The translations under genes were made by a program, and so were the position numbers. A stretch of DNA of 64,000 bases from Calothrix sp. PCC 7716 (lineage in GTDB: Bacteria; Cyanobacteriota; Cyanobacteriia; Cyanobacteriales; Nostocaceae): the NCBI RefSeq assembly GCF_019977735.1, contig NZ_AP025018.1:496001-560000 (forward strand), given 5' to 3'. Below the pieces are notes generated by a model, which worked only from the letters and a program-made list of their open reading frames with translations, was not told where the DNA came from and did no database searches. Numbering within the stretch: the first letter of the stretch is position 1; each line of letters begins with the position of its first letter. Positions 8,844-17,471 of the stretch are shown here, piece by piece.

Positions 8844-9707
8844 CTACAACAAAGCAATCCTATTTTGCAACTCAATCAAATCGGGATGTTCATTTATATT
8901 TATTTGATTAAGTGCCCAATCAAAGAAAGGATTAAGAGAAATATACCGAGATTGCTGTTGCTGCATGGCTTTTTGAATATCCTTGCCATGAAACCAAATT
9001 AAATACTGCCTATTAGACCAAAAATCTGGTTGAGAAAACTGTTGCTGATACGCAGTTATACTTTCTAAAAACCTATTTTGTGTCACGATGCTAGTAGCTT
9101 GTTGGAACTGATTAATTAGTGTCAAAGCTTCAGATTGGCAGTGTTGTAAAGTTAATAAGGATGGAAGTTTACCGCTACCACCTGTCCATGTCGTCCTTAG
9201 TTGCTGTCGGGAAGCACTTAATTGTATCAAATCAGCTAGTGCCCATCTGACAACTTGATAATCTTGTAAACTTTTTGCTGCTTGTTCTATCCATGTCGAA
9301 ATAGCTGCAATTCCTGGGGAATCTCCATGTCCCCACCTAGAAATAGGATTATTTTGTTTTTCTATATATTTTGTAACCCAGTAATTATCGATTAAATTGG
9401 AGTCTAATAAATAATTCTCGACGCAAGCACGATGACTAAGTAACATCGAACCGATTGGAATTAGTTGAATATTATCTGTAGGTTTGGCATCAAAATCACG
9501 GTCACGAAAAACTATATATTTTTTATTTATAGTCTCACTTCTTGAAAAATAGCCTTCAACAAAAACTGAGAATGTGAATTTACTGCCAGAAGGAACTATA
9601 GTAGGTTTATTTATGGAAAGGTTTTCAATAATTCTATTTATTAATCTAAAATCTAAACTCGTTTGCTTACCTTCACAGAAAATAACTTTATCACTAACGA
9701 CGCTCAC
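8844..9707 (-). CDS. DUF4435 protein, AriB-like (candidate PARIS effector)
   Basis: A 287-residue DUF4435 protein. The N-terminus VIFCEGKQTSLDFRLIN carries a TOPRIM-like acidic residue (E12), followed by YIVFRDRDFDAKP (D69, D71, D73), the expected DxD site, and then CVENYLLDSNLI with the E98-NYLL motif typical of DUF4435. In PARIS anti-phage systems a DUF4435/TOPRIM nuclease (AriB) is held by an ABC-type ATPase (AriA) and released on sensing phage anti-restriction proteins. Here the ATPase gene lies immediately upstream, with two bases between its stop and this start, so the pair is cotranscribed. Assignment to PARIS is inference from domain pairing; length and order are compatible. Confidence 0.75.
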   Translation of the reverse strand: MSVVSDKVIFCEGKQTSLDFRLINRIIENLSINKPTIVPSGSKFTFSVFVEGYFSRSETINKKYIVFRDRDFDAKPTDNIQLIPIGSMLLSHRACVENYLLDSNLIDNYWVTKYIEKQNNPISRWGHGDSPGIAAISTWIEQAAKSLQDYQVVRWALADLIQLSASRQQLRTTWTGGSGKLPSLLTLQHCQSEALTLINQFQQATSIVTQNRFLESITAYQQQFSQPDFWSNRQYLIWFHGKDIQKAMQQQQSRYISLNPFFDWALNQININEHPDLIELQNRIALL

Positions 9708-9709
9708 AA

Positions 9710-10771
9710 CTACACCCCTAACCGTATAATATAACCTTCTGGCACTAATTGCTCAATATAATCTGAGTGGGTTGTAATTATAAACTGATTATTATTTCCT
9801 AGTTTAGGCAAAGCGCGTAAAAAAGCTTGTTGCATCGGTGGATGTAAATGTAATTCAATCTCATCAATTAAAATTACTGAGTTATGAATATTCCAACTCG
9901 CAAAATCCATCAACATCGGAAATATCGCACGCTCACCTCCAGACATCTCAGATATTTCATACTGATTTTTACTATCATGTAAATAAAACCAAGGTTCGCT
10001 AAGGATATCATCTGCATTTTCTCGTAAAACTGGCCCAGAGAAGCTGCGTTCTGGAAATACCGTTTTGTAAGTACGTTCAATTTCAGCGTATAAATCCTTT
10101 CGTCCATTACGCGATGAGTGAATTTTACCACTTTCTACATCTTGATGAAACAGGCGCCATTTTGACAGACGGTCACGTAAAAGGTCTTCTGTAATTTCCA
10201 ACTTTAATCCTGGGTCTTCGGTCGTTAAACTTGTAGAAGTTCTTTGTTCTGTGTACCAAAGAATTGTACTCACCTGCTCAAAAACTTCAAACCCTTCAGT
10301 ACGACGAAGTTGTTTCGCGTATTCTCGTCCTCTAAATTGCAGTAACTCAGCATTACTTGTTGCTTGCACTTTTCCATCATGCCATTTGAGAGTGACAATA
10401 TGATTTTTAGCAGCACTCTCTATATTACGTCCCAATTCTAATAGTTTATGCTGTAGATTATGTACAGCTTGAAGTTCGAGAGAAGAAAACTGTACTTTCA
10501 CAGTTACTTCTGGTTCAAAGTTTCCCCAGTTACTACTAAGCAGTTCATAATTAAACCCTGTCCATTGTAAATCAGAAATTTTTTGTAATCGTCCAGTTGC
10601 AGTAGCTAACGTTGCAGCGATAGCTTGTAAAAGACTTGTTTTTCCAGCACCGTTCATTCCCACTAAAATAATCATATCTCTTGCCAACCCAGTTTCTGGG
10701 TCAGTAAAATCAAACTCTGGTGAGGAGCGAAATTTTTTGAAGTGTTTTAGCTGAACAGATTGAACTTTCAT
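9710..10771 (-). CDS. ABC-type/AAA_15-like ATPase, AriA-like
   Basis: A 353-residue SMC/ABC-type ATPase of the OLD/AAA_15 kind. Visible motifs: Walker A LVGMNGAGKTSLLQAIA (residues 36-52), a signature EMSGGERAIFP near residue 275, Walker B NSVILIDEIELHLHP near 300, and the switch histidine in QFIITTHSDYI near the end. The start MKVQSVQLKHFKKF is the usual 'relating to the membrane-free core' opening of this family. It is followed after two bases by the DUF4435 gene, giving the AriA-AriB order of PARIS. Alternatives are other ATPase-DUF4435 retron-like or OLD-like defence pairs. Confidence 0.8.
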   Translation of the reverse strand: MKVQSVQLKHFKKFRSSPEFDFTDPETGLARDMIILVGMNGAGKTSLLQAIAATLATATGRLQKISDLQWTGFNYELLSSNWGNFEPEVTVKVQFSSLELQAVHNLQHKLLELGRNIESAAKNHIVTLKWHDGKVQATSNAELLQFRGREYAKQLRRTEGFEVFEQVSTILWYTEQRTSTSLTTEDPGLKLEITEDLLRDRLSKWRLFHQDVESGKIHSSRNGRKDLYAEIERTYKTVFPERSFSGPVLRENADDILSEPWFYLHDSKNQYEISEMSGGERAIFPMLMDFASWNIHNSVILIDEIELHLHPPMQQAFLRALPKLGNNNQFIITTHSDYIEQLVPEGYIIRLGV

Positions 10772-10800
10772 ATAGTAGCTTAAGGTTTTTCTCTTCTTTC

Positions 10801-10835
10801 CTTTGCGTACTTTGCGTACTTTGCGGTTCGTTAAA
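10801..10835. repeat. CTTTGCGTA tandem repeat
   Basis: Three tandem copies of a CTTTGCGTA-like unit ending TTTGCGGTTCG, related in style to the ACCACAGAGACACAGAG repeats at 16,076, 24,127 and 45,069. It lies in the leader of the ATPase gene. Confidence 0.5.
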
Positions 10836-10894
10836 TAAACGTCATTTTCATATATTCTTATATTAACATTTTTATCAAATTCTAAATCAGGGAG

Positions 10895-10916
10895 GAGACG
10901 TGATATATCACGTCTC
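10895..10916. repeat. Perfect 22-base palindrome GAGACGTGATATATCACGTCTC
   Basis: The palindrome has half-site GAGACGTGATA and is followed by TACA, giving the family pattern TGTAGAGACG...CGTCTCTACA. Relatives lie at 55,790-55,809 (AGACGTTACATGTAACGTCT) and, imperfectly, at 24,415-24,442. The stop codon of the ADP-ribosylglycohydrolase gene (10,908-10,910) is inside it. Confidence 0.85.
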
Positions 10917-11804
10917 TACATTTGGTAAAGTTTCGCGTGCTTGCAACCACTCGGTAGGTATACTTTCGGCGCCCGCAGAACATGCTACAATTCCACCAAC
11001 AATTGCACAAGTTGTATCTCTATCACCCAATCCCCTAACGGTTGTCCAAATTGCCTCTGTATAATTATCAAGGTGTTGTGCTGCACACCATAATGCAAAG
11101 GGTACAGTATCTTGTGCAGAAATTTTGGTGCCTGAACCAAGTATTGCTGCAGCATTTTCTATCGATATATTTTCACTAAAATTACTCGCGTGCTGAATTT
11201 TTGATTTAACTTCGCTATCAGGAATACAATTAATTACTTGGTTAAGAAACTGTTGTTTTGTAACTCTAGAATTAGAAGCAATACCAGCAGCTACTGCAAC
11301 TGCAACTGCACCAGCTATTCCTTCAGGATGTGCATGAGTAATTTCTGCACTTTTTATAGCTTGGTCAACTAATAAATCTATATTATCAGCGAAATATGCT
11401 CCCAATGGCGCCACTCGCATTGCTGCACCATTGCCGTATGAACCTTGTCCATTGAATAAACTTGTAGCTAGCTGGCGCCAGTTTTTATTATCATCACGAA
11501 TATCTGTGAGTAACTTATGCATTGCGGCGCCATAACCGCGTTCTGTATCATAGCGTTGAGCAAAGTCTCTTGCTAGGGCATCTTGATTAATTTCTTGATA
11601 TTGTTGCAATATAGAAACGATTGATAATGCCATTTGAGTATCGTCTGTGTAATACCATACTCCGCTTGGCAACGCGCGTAAGTTAATTAAGTTTTCTGCT
11701 ACATCTGGATGCACGAAGAATTTTTCTCCAAATGCATCTCCTACTGATAATCCTTGTAATGAGTTTATTGCACGAGTTAAGCGCGCTTCTTTTGTAGATT
11801 CCAT
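10908..11804 (-). CDS. ADP-ribosylglycohydrolase family protein
   Basis: A 298-residue ADP-ribosylglycohydrolase (DraG-like fold). Key motifs: LQGLSVGDAFGEKF at the start, the metal-binding WYYTDDTQMAL (about 50-60), GSYGNGAAMRVAPLGA (about 120-135), HAHPEGIAGAVAVA with the conserved His, and LGDRDTTCAIVGGIVACSAGA near the C-terminus with the second metal site. Such enzymes remove ADP-ribose from proteins or small molecules; there is no nearby nif or DraT gene, so a nitrogenase role is not indicated. The last residues (NVET) and the stop are encoded by a dispersed palindrome. Confidence 0.9.
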   Translation of the reverse strand: MESTKEARLTRAINSLQGLSVGDAFGEKFFVHPDVAENLINLRALPSGVWYYTDDTQMALSIVSILQQYQEINQDALARDFAQRYDTERGYGAAMHKLLTDIRDDNKNWRQLATSLFNGQGSYGNGAAMRVAPLGAYFADNIDLLVDQAIKSAEITHAHPEGIAGAVAVAVAAGIASNSRVTKQQFLNQVINCIPDSEVKSKIQHASNFSENISIENAAAILGSGTKISAQDTVPFALWCAAQHLDNYTEAIWTTVRGLGDRDTTCAIVGGIVACSAGAESIPTEWLQARETLPNVET

Positions 11805-11860
11805 AATTATATATTATGTTTCTTGTGGGATGGGCATCCTTGCCCGTCCTTTTAATAACA

Positions 11861-11930
11861 TAGAGAAACCAGGTTTCTTGTTATAATGTTCATACTTATT
11901 ATAGTTAGTCAAGAAGAAACCTGGTTTCTG
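11861..11930. repeat. Paired AGAAACC-GGTTTCT palindromes
   Basis: Two copies of the palindrome AGAAACC(A/T)GGTTTCT about 40 bases apart. Related pairs occur at 28,828-28,903 and 54,391-54,460. The right copy encodes the last residues and stop codon of the TolC-like gene. An R2-type GGGCATCCTTGCCC repeat abuts at 11,821-11,850. Confidence 0.85.
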
Positions 11931-13540
11931 AAGGTTTCTGATGTAGTACCTAGTAGTTGGTCTAAATTCGCCAAAGCATTTAAATATTTTACAGTCACTT
12001 CAACTTCATTATTCTGTGCCTGCGCTAATTCATCTATTCTATTAATTAATTCAGATTGAGAAGCTTTACCGAGTTTAAACTTTTGTTGTTCTATATTGAG
12101 TTGCTGTTCTGATAATTTAACAGCTTGTCTGGCGCCTTCTACCTGTGAGTAAATAGAATTAATATAGTTTATACTGTTTTGTAAGTGCGTATCTAATTGC
12201 AATGTGGTATTTTTTAGTGTTTCAGCTTTAAGTTCTTTATTTTTATTTACAAGTTGGCTTATTTCAAAGTTAAATAGGTTACGCAAGTAGTTTGGCTGAT
12301 AAGTAAAGGCAATTTTTTGTAAATTCTCGAATTCTAAAGATATTGGCTCAATCACAGGAATTTCACCTGCTATTATTTCTATATTATTTATTTCTAATAT
12401 AGATGCTAATTCTAAGCGTCTTGCTTTTACTTCATTTTGGGCAGCTAATAAAGGAATGCGATAATTTCTATTTTGTAACCCTTCGACATTTTTCAATGAT
12501 AATTCAGCTATTTTGACTTTTTGTTGCGATTGAAGTAATTTATTGTACGTTAAAACTACGTTTGTAATTTTACTGTTCAATGCGTTTCTTGAGTCTTGTT
12601 TGTTAATGAGTTCGTTCAAACGCACGATTTTTTTATCTGTGTCTTTGGTTAAAGATAATTTTATATCCAATTGCTTAGATTGATTAATATTACTTACATC
12701 ATTCCATTTATATCTTGGCTTTAATGTACTTGGTTTTGTTTTAATATTTACTAAGTAAGCATTTTTATCGGCGCCTTGAGCTAATGCTAAGTATACAGCA
12801 TCTCCTACTGTCATGGAAATTTGTTGAATTGGCTTTGTTTCTGGTGTATTAGTTTTATGAGATGATTGACTATAAAGTTCGTATGTACCTTGAAATATTC
12901 CAGAAGCAATGGTTTGAGGTTTATTTCGTTGAGATGTAATAGGGGTATTTTTTTTCTCTACTGGTGTTATTGGTATAAAAATATCGGTTCGGTTTAAGGA
13001 AGAACTAATATTTGTATTTAAGTTATAAGACTCAATATTAGAACTGGGAGAATTAAAAATTGTCATACTGAACGGAGTACAGCGGAGTGAAGCATCTTGT
13101 AAATTTTTAAATTTTGAAGATTCTAGCCTTCGGCAAATGCTCCGCATTACGCTGCGCTGAGAATGACATACTTTATTATAACTAGTATAACGATAATTAT
13201 CTTGTTGTAAGTTTAACTCAGGTAAGTCTTCTGGTTGCGAATCATCATTTTGAAACGGGTTAGGAGGTAAACAGCTAAATACCTCACACTTTTGAGTTTC
13301 AGCGTTGGGAATGGGAAGTAAGCTGAGTTTAAAGTTAGGTTTATTGAGATTATTGGGAATATTTAGTTTATATTGATTAAAAGATAAATTAAATGGCTCT
13401 TTATCAGGTTGGGGTATTTTAACAGGTGATGGAGCTTGGGTAAGTATAATTGCTTGTACAGTACCAAAGGTGGCAACGATAAAGGCAACACTGTTTAAAC
13501 TCCAGTACCATATTGAAGTGAGCGAATATTGTTGTTTCAT
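11909..13540 (-). CDS. TolC-like outer-membrane efflux protein
   Basis: A 543-residue protein with a hydrophobic N-terminal signal (about 12-33) and long helical C-terminal half. The segments VGDAVYLALAQ (about 250) and YNKLLQSQQKVKIAEL through LNIEQQKFKLGKASQSELIN, then LDELAQAQNNEVEVTVKYLN-type ending, match the coiled-coil hairpins of TolC/outer-membrane efflux proteins. The N-terminal 240 residues are low-complexity and poorly conserved. Residues about 124-160 are encoded by an inserted dispersed repeat (13,061-13,171) kept in frame, and the C-terminal FRNQVSS plus stop come from another repeat. The start ATG overlaps the stop of the upstream PhoD-like gene by four bases. Confidence 0.75.
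   Translation of the reverse strand: MKQQYSLTSIWYWSLNSVAFIVATFGTVQAIILTQAPSPVKIPQPDKEPFNLSFNQYKLNIPNNLNKPNFKLSLLPIPNAETQKCEVFSCLPPNPFQNDDSQPEDLPELNLQQDNYRYTSYNKVCHSQRSVMRSICRRLESSKFKNLQDASLRCTPFSMTIFNSPSSNIESYNLNTNISSSLNRTDIFIPITPVEKKNTPITSQRNKPQTIASGIFQGTYELYSQSSHKTNTPETKPIQQISMTVGDAVYLALAQGADKNAYLVNIKTKPSTLKPRYKWNDVSNINQSKQLDIKLSLTKDTDKKIVRLNELINKQDSRNALNSKITNVVLTYNKLLQSQQKVKIAELSLKNVEGLQNRNYRIPLLAAQNEVKARRLELASILEINNIEIIAGEIPVIEPISLEFENLQKIAFTYQPNYLRNLFNFEISQLVNKNKELKAETLKNTTLQLDTHLQNSINYINSIYSQVEGARQAVKLSEQQLNIEQQKFKLGKASQSELINRIDELAQAQNNEVEVTVKYLNALANLDQLLGTTSETFRNQVSS
13061..13171. repeat. GTCAT-CTGA...TGAGAATGAC repeat inside a coding region
   Basis: An element bounded by GTCATACTGAACGGAG on the left and CTGCGCTGAGAATGAC on the right, which are near inverted complements, with internal CTTCACTCCGC/GCTCCGCATTACGC features. 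It resembles the common cyanobacterial 'GTCATTCTGAGCG' repeats. It is read through in frame by the TolC-like gene. Confidence 0.75.
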
Positions 13541-16011
13541 TTTCCTTTCATCCTCACTTCCTTTAACACATCAGTTATTGGACAGTCTTTGTCATCAAAA
13601 CTTAATGAAACTTCATAGCGAGTTAGTGGGAACGGTTCTAGAAGTTTACCTTTTTCGTGACTTTCCAGGCGCCACCATAACGTTTGGACAGCTATTTGTT
13701 TGGTATCATCGAATTCAAAGGTGATTTCGGCAAGATTGTTAACACCGACAACTTCTTTACCATGTCCCCATAGTCCTTTATATTCGTGATGGTTTTTTGC
13801 CATTGATAAATAATGGTTTAATGGTTTTAAACGGTCTTGTCGAGGTAAGGGAGCTACAATTGATTGCGTGTTATGTAAGTTAGGATTAGATGAATAATGA
13901 AGATTCTCTAAAAGTGCTGGCAAAAAATCTACACGATACCACCATTCAGGTTTTTTAGTAATATCAGGCAGTCTAAACCAACTACGTTCTTCAACTATAT
14001 TAATTAGTGCGGGACTTTTTTCGATGTGCAAAGGTAGACATTGCATAAAAGCATCAGCGTATGTACATACGACTCCAACTTCTTGCTTCTTCGCTTCTGG
14101 GTTAGACCATCCTAAAATTTCAGCTTTGGGATGATAGTCTATTAATTGGAATGGCACAAAACCTTTGAGGTGTAACGAGTAGCTTCCACCTGGTTCGCGT
14201 TTCTCGTTTCGCAATGAACTACTGGTAAACTGGGCAATAACTAATTGTGGGTTTGCGGGTAGTGGAAACTCGAATGGTTGATTTGCTGAATATTGTAAGC
14301 GTGCGGAGAAACTATAGTGAACATCACCACTAAGCATAACGATGCGACTACTTTGTCTTGGTGTTCGCAGTGCTAAACGTGCGATAAATTTTTCAAATGA
14401 AGAAGCTTGTAGTCCCCACGCTTCTGGGTCAAACCCCCAAGCAGCAGTGCCTAATTTTTCAGCAACTGCTTTCGCTGACTTTTGAATACCTTCGAGAAAA
14501 GGTAAACCGACAACGGGGCTAGGTGAGATAACTATTGTAACTTTATTGTCGTCGGATATTTCTCTTAGTTGTTTTTCTAAAGCTTCGTCGCTTAAAAGTT
14601 CTGGAAAGTCAAAGTCTTCACCAGGAAAACCTCTTAAAGTGCGGGTGTCGAGAAATACGACTTCGTAACCTGGGCCTGTAACTGTGTAATTCCAATTTAT
14701 ACTATTATCTAAATTTGGCAGGCGCCTGGGGTTAGTTTTTCTAATTTCTGTAACAGTGGGTAAACCAAGTCGTTTGGAAATTTCGGTTTCGGAGTCAGGG
14801 TCATTACCTTTACTTTTCGACCAAGTTTGTAAAGCTGAAAGAAGTGCTGCACCAGGTTTATCGTTGCTAAACTCCAATGGAGTGTTACCCCAAGCTTGGC
14901 AAATGCTATATCCTAGTAAACCATTTTGAATGACACGGCGCCCAAGTGGTTTAGAAAGAACACGGTCGCACCATGCCATATTCAAATTCCAGTCGTCAGT
15001 AATTTCATGGTCATCGAATATCATGTATGTAGGGATATTCGCTAACGCACGTCGCACTTGTTTAATAGTCGAAATAAATTCCTTGAGATAAGTAACTTCT
15101 TTATCAAAATCTGATTCTTTTTGTTTATCCTGACTTGTTGCTTCTTGGGGATAAATATCATTATAATGTGGAACATCTTCTTCGTTTACCCAAAGTACAT
15201 CACTCCAAGCAAACAAATACATTGCCATAAATTCGCCAAATGTAAACAAATGGCTTTTAGCAATATCAGTAATTCTATTCAATTTATCTAAACTAGCTGT
15301 CAACCCAGCAACATTTGTAGCTAAATTATTACGTTGACCAGGTTTAAGCTCATCTAAATTTGTTACACCTGGTAAAGGTTCTGACCATCCTAAAAGCGTT
15401 TCTGCTGCATCCATTAGCATAAACAACAACGCATCGGCAACATCATCTACATAAATTTGGTCACCTGTAAGAAAAAGCTGATGTGGACGTTGTTCTACTG
15501 ATACTGCTAAAGCTTCGCGTATCATTTTATCCAAACTCGCCATTGCATCCAAGCTTTCACCGTGCAGCTTGCGACAAGAACCATGAACAATACGTAAATT
15601 ATTTATATCATTAGGAGGAAGCGCAAAAGAAGGTAAATTATATTCAGAATGTACATCTGGATAGGCAATTTCTAAAATAGAACCTTCAGAATTTAGCACC
15701 CCAGGAGTATTTAAACTTTCACCTGGATTAAAAGCTATATTATATAGATAATTTTCACCGTCTCTAAGTATGGAATAATTAGATTGTGCAGTAATCGCGA
15801 CAACATGTAAATTATCGCCAACTTGCGTAGTCTTTTGTCTAGCAGTAATTAAAGCATTTTTATTAGTATCTAAAATTACTAAAGTCACTGTGCGACTTTC
15901 TTTTAAAGCAATCCACACAGTCACCGAATAGTTGTCAGTTCGTCGTAGAATAGGCCCAGCGAGAACCAAGGGTAATGTATTAATTCGTTCTCGTAACGGA
16001 ATCCAGTTCAT
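13537..16011 (-). CDS. PhoD-like metallophosphatase
   Basis: An 824-residue protein with an N-terminal fibronectin-like/Ig domain (about 10-140: AGPILRRTDNYSVTVWIAL) and a PhoD-like phosphatase domain: LRIVHGSCRKLHGESLD (about 145), HQLFLTGDQIYVDDVADAL (metal-binding D near 184), YMIFDDHEITDDWNLNM (DDHE, about 330) and RIVMLSGDVHYSFSARL (GDVH, about 575). No clear Tat or Sec signal is seen, unlike classical PhoD, so location is uncertain. The C-terminal 200 residues are family-specific. Translation is coupled to the TolC-like gene by an ATGA overlap. Confidence 0.85.
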   Translation of the reverse strand: MNWIPLRERINTLPLVLAGPILRRTDNYSVTVWIALKESRTVTLVILDTNKNALITARQKTTQVGDNLHVVAITAQSNYSILRDGENYLYNIAFNPGESLNTPGVLNSEGSILEIAYPDVHSEYNLPSFALPPNDINNLRIVHGSCRKLHGESLDAMASLDKMIREALAVSVEQRPHQLFLTGDQIYVDDVADALLFMLMDAAETLLGWSEPLPGVTNLDELKPGQRNNLATNVAGLTASLDKLNRITDIAKSHLFTFGEFMAMYLFAWSDVLWVNEEDVPHYNDIYPQEATSQDKQKESDFDKEVTYLKEFISTIKQVRRALANIPTYMIFDDHEITDDWNLNMAWCDRVLSKPLGRRVIQNGLLGYSICQAWGNTPLEFSNDKPGAALLSALQTWSKSKGNDPDSETEISKRLGLPTVTEIRKTNPRRLPNLDNSINWNYTVTGPGYEVVFLDTRTLRGFPGEDFDFPELLSDEALEKQLREISDDNKVTIVISPSPVVGLPFLEGIQKSAKAVAEKLGTAAWGFDPEAWGLQASSFEKFIARLALRTPRQSSRIVMLSGDVHYSFSARLQYSANQPFEFPLPANPQLVIAQFTSSSLRNEKREPGGSYSLHLKGFVPFQLIDYHPKAEILGWSNPEAKKQEVGVVCTYADAFMQCLPLHIEKSPALINIVEERSWFRLPDITKKPEWWYRVDFLPALLENLHYSSNPNLHNTQSIVAPLPRQDRLKPLNHYLSMAKNHHEYKGLWGHGKEVVGVNNLAEITFEFDDTKQIAVQTLWWRLESHEKGKLLEPFPLTRYEVSLSFDDKDCPITDVLKEVRMKGK

Positions 16012-16064
16012 ACATCATTGATTAGGAGTACACTTCGAGTATATTTCGCCTTCCCTAAAAAGTG

Positions 16065-17438
16065 TCAACTGTAAATTCTCTCCTCTCTGTGCCCTCCGTG
16101 TCTCTGTGGTAAAATAGAATTTCCCAAAATCTTTAAAATAATTTTTGGATGATAAAGAGCAAGTGGTGACTTTAATAAATGCGAAACCTCAGTAAACAAG
16201 CTGTATAAACTTGGGTCAACACCGATATTCGCAATAAGCTTACGGTTGTACCATCCAATAAAATCTTGAACAAAATTGCTTTTACTAGCTTTGGCGCCAA
16301 TAGTAGTGGGAAACTGAGAATCTTGCTGTGTTGCCAGCATCCAATGCAACTGGTTACTTTTGGCTAAACGTTGTTGAAAGCGTGAAGTCACCAATTTCTT
16401 CGCTTGCAACCAATCTCGTAATACCATAGCCGATAAAGCACCAACTGTCATCCCCTGTCCGTAAACAGGACATAACGCACAAACAGCATCACCTAAAGCA
16501 ACAAAACCAGATGGCATTTCAATTTTCTCATAATGGCGCCAACGGTTAGCGGTAGCACGGTGAGCATATATAGGTGAAGTTGGTTCAGCGTTTTTTATCG
16601 CTTCATAAAATTCTGGACTTGCCAAAGAACGAGCAAATTCCAAAAACCCTGCATCATCCAGTGGTGGATAGTCATGTCCATAACCACCAAGTGTTGCTAT
16701 CCATTCTCCATTTTCAATTTTAGCTAAATATCCCAAGCGTTTATGAGAAGGCGCCTCTTGGGCAATTAGCATAACTTTCCAATCATCAGTAAAATTATGA
16801 GGTTGCTTGTAGCGTCGAGTTGCATAACCCAAAAATGGATTAATAACAGTTTCAGTAGGGACGGCAAAACCTAATGTATTCAACCACTGCGGAGCATTAG
16901 ACGCGCGTCCACTGGCATCGACAACCAAATCAGCTGATAATTCTTGTATATTACCACTAGCTATATCTTGTATTTTTAGACCAGTGACTTGCATATTCTC
17001 CAAGTCACCAATTAAACCAACAACACGATGTTCCTCAACAAACTTGATATTTGCTATCTCGCGTAACTGCGTGCGAACTGCCCATTCCAGTAACGGACGT
17101 GAACAAGTGAAAGAAACAACGTCAGAAACAGTATCAAGTTTTGGACTCCAATTTCCATGAGCAAAGTAATGAAACTCACGCACCCAATCAATTTTTTGGG
17201 CGCCTTTTGTGCTAAGTTCTACACCAATGCCAGGAAATAGCTCTTCAAGAATTCGATAACCGCGTGTCAATAATACATGTGGCTGTACAGACTGTGGTAC
17301 ACCTCTGCGCTTTTCAGGATATAATGGTAATTTATCACGTTCGATTATCGTCACCGAAGCAAAATGTTCACTTAGAACGCGCGCACTGAGTAAACCTGCT
17401 ATACTGGCGCCAATTACAATAGCATTTTTAGAGTTCAT
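16065..17438 (-). CDS. FAD-dependent monooxygenase/hydroxylase-like protein
   Basis: A 457-residue flavoprotein of the UbiH/2-polyprenyl-6-methoxyphenol hydroxylase type. The dinucleotide site AIVIGASIAGLLSARVLS is at the N-terminus, VVDASGRASN follows near residue 180 and GFVALGDAVCALCPVYGQGM (the GD motif) near 315. Substrate unknown. The ATG at 17,438 is preferred; a TTG five codons upstream has AAAGGGA closely in front and is possible. The C-terminal tail LPQRHGGHREERIYS and the stop are encoded by an ACCACAGAGACACGGAG-type repeat and are unlikely to be ancestral. Confidence 0.82.
   Translation of the reverse strand: MNSKNAIVIGASIAGLLSARVLSEHFASVTIIERDKLPLYPEKRRGVPQSVQPHVLLTRGYRILEELFPGIGVELSTKGAQKIDWVREFHYFAHGNWSPKLDTVSDVVSFTCSRPLLEWAVRTQLREIANIKFVEEHRVVGLIGDLENMQVTGLKIQDIASGNIQELSADLVVDASGRASNAPQWLNTLGFAVPTETVINPFLGYATRRYKQPHNFTDDWKVMLIAQEAPSHKRLGYLAKIENGEWIATLGGYGHDYPPLDDAGFLEFARSLASPEFYEAIKNAEPTSPIYAHRATANRWRHYEKIEMPSGFVALGDAVCALCPVYGQGMTVGALSAMVLRDWLQAKKLVTSRFQQRLAKSNQLHWMLATQQDSQFPTTIGAKASKSNFVQDFIGWYNRKLIANIGVDPSLYSLFTEVSHLLKSPLALYHPKIILKILGNSILPQRHGGHREERIYS
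16076..16113. repeat. ACCACAGAGACACGGAG-type repeat at gene end
   Basis: On the minus strand it reads TACCACAGAGACACGGAGGG then CACAGAGAGGAG. Relatives: 24,127-24,157 (inside an ATPase gene) and an inverted pair at 45,069-45,140. It encodes the C-terminal tail of the FAD monooxygenase. Confidence 0.8.
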
Positions 17439-17471
17439 TTCAGTACCTGGCAAATCATCCCTTTATAAAAA

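Noticed and set aside
10908-11804. DraG regulating nitrogenase
   Set aside because: The fold matches, but there is no DraT, nif gene or other nitrogen-fixation context.
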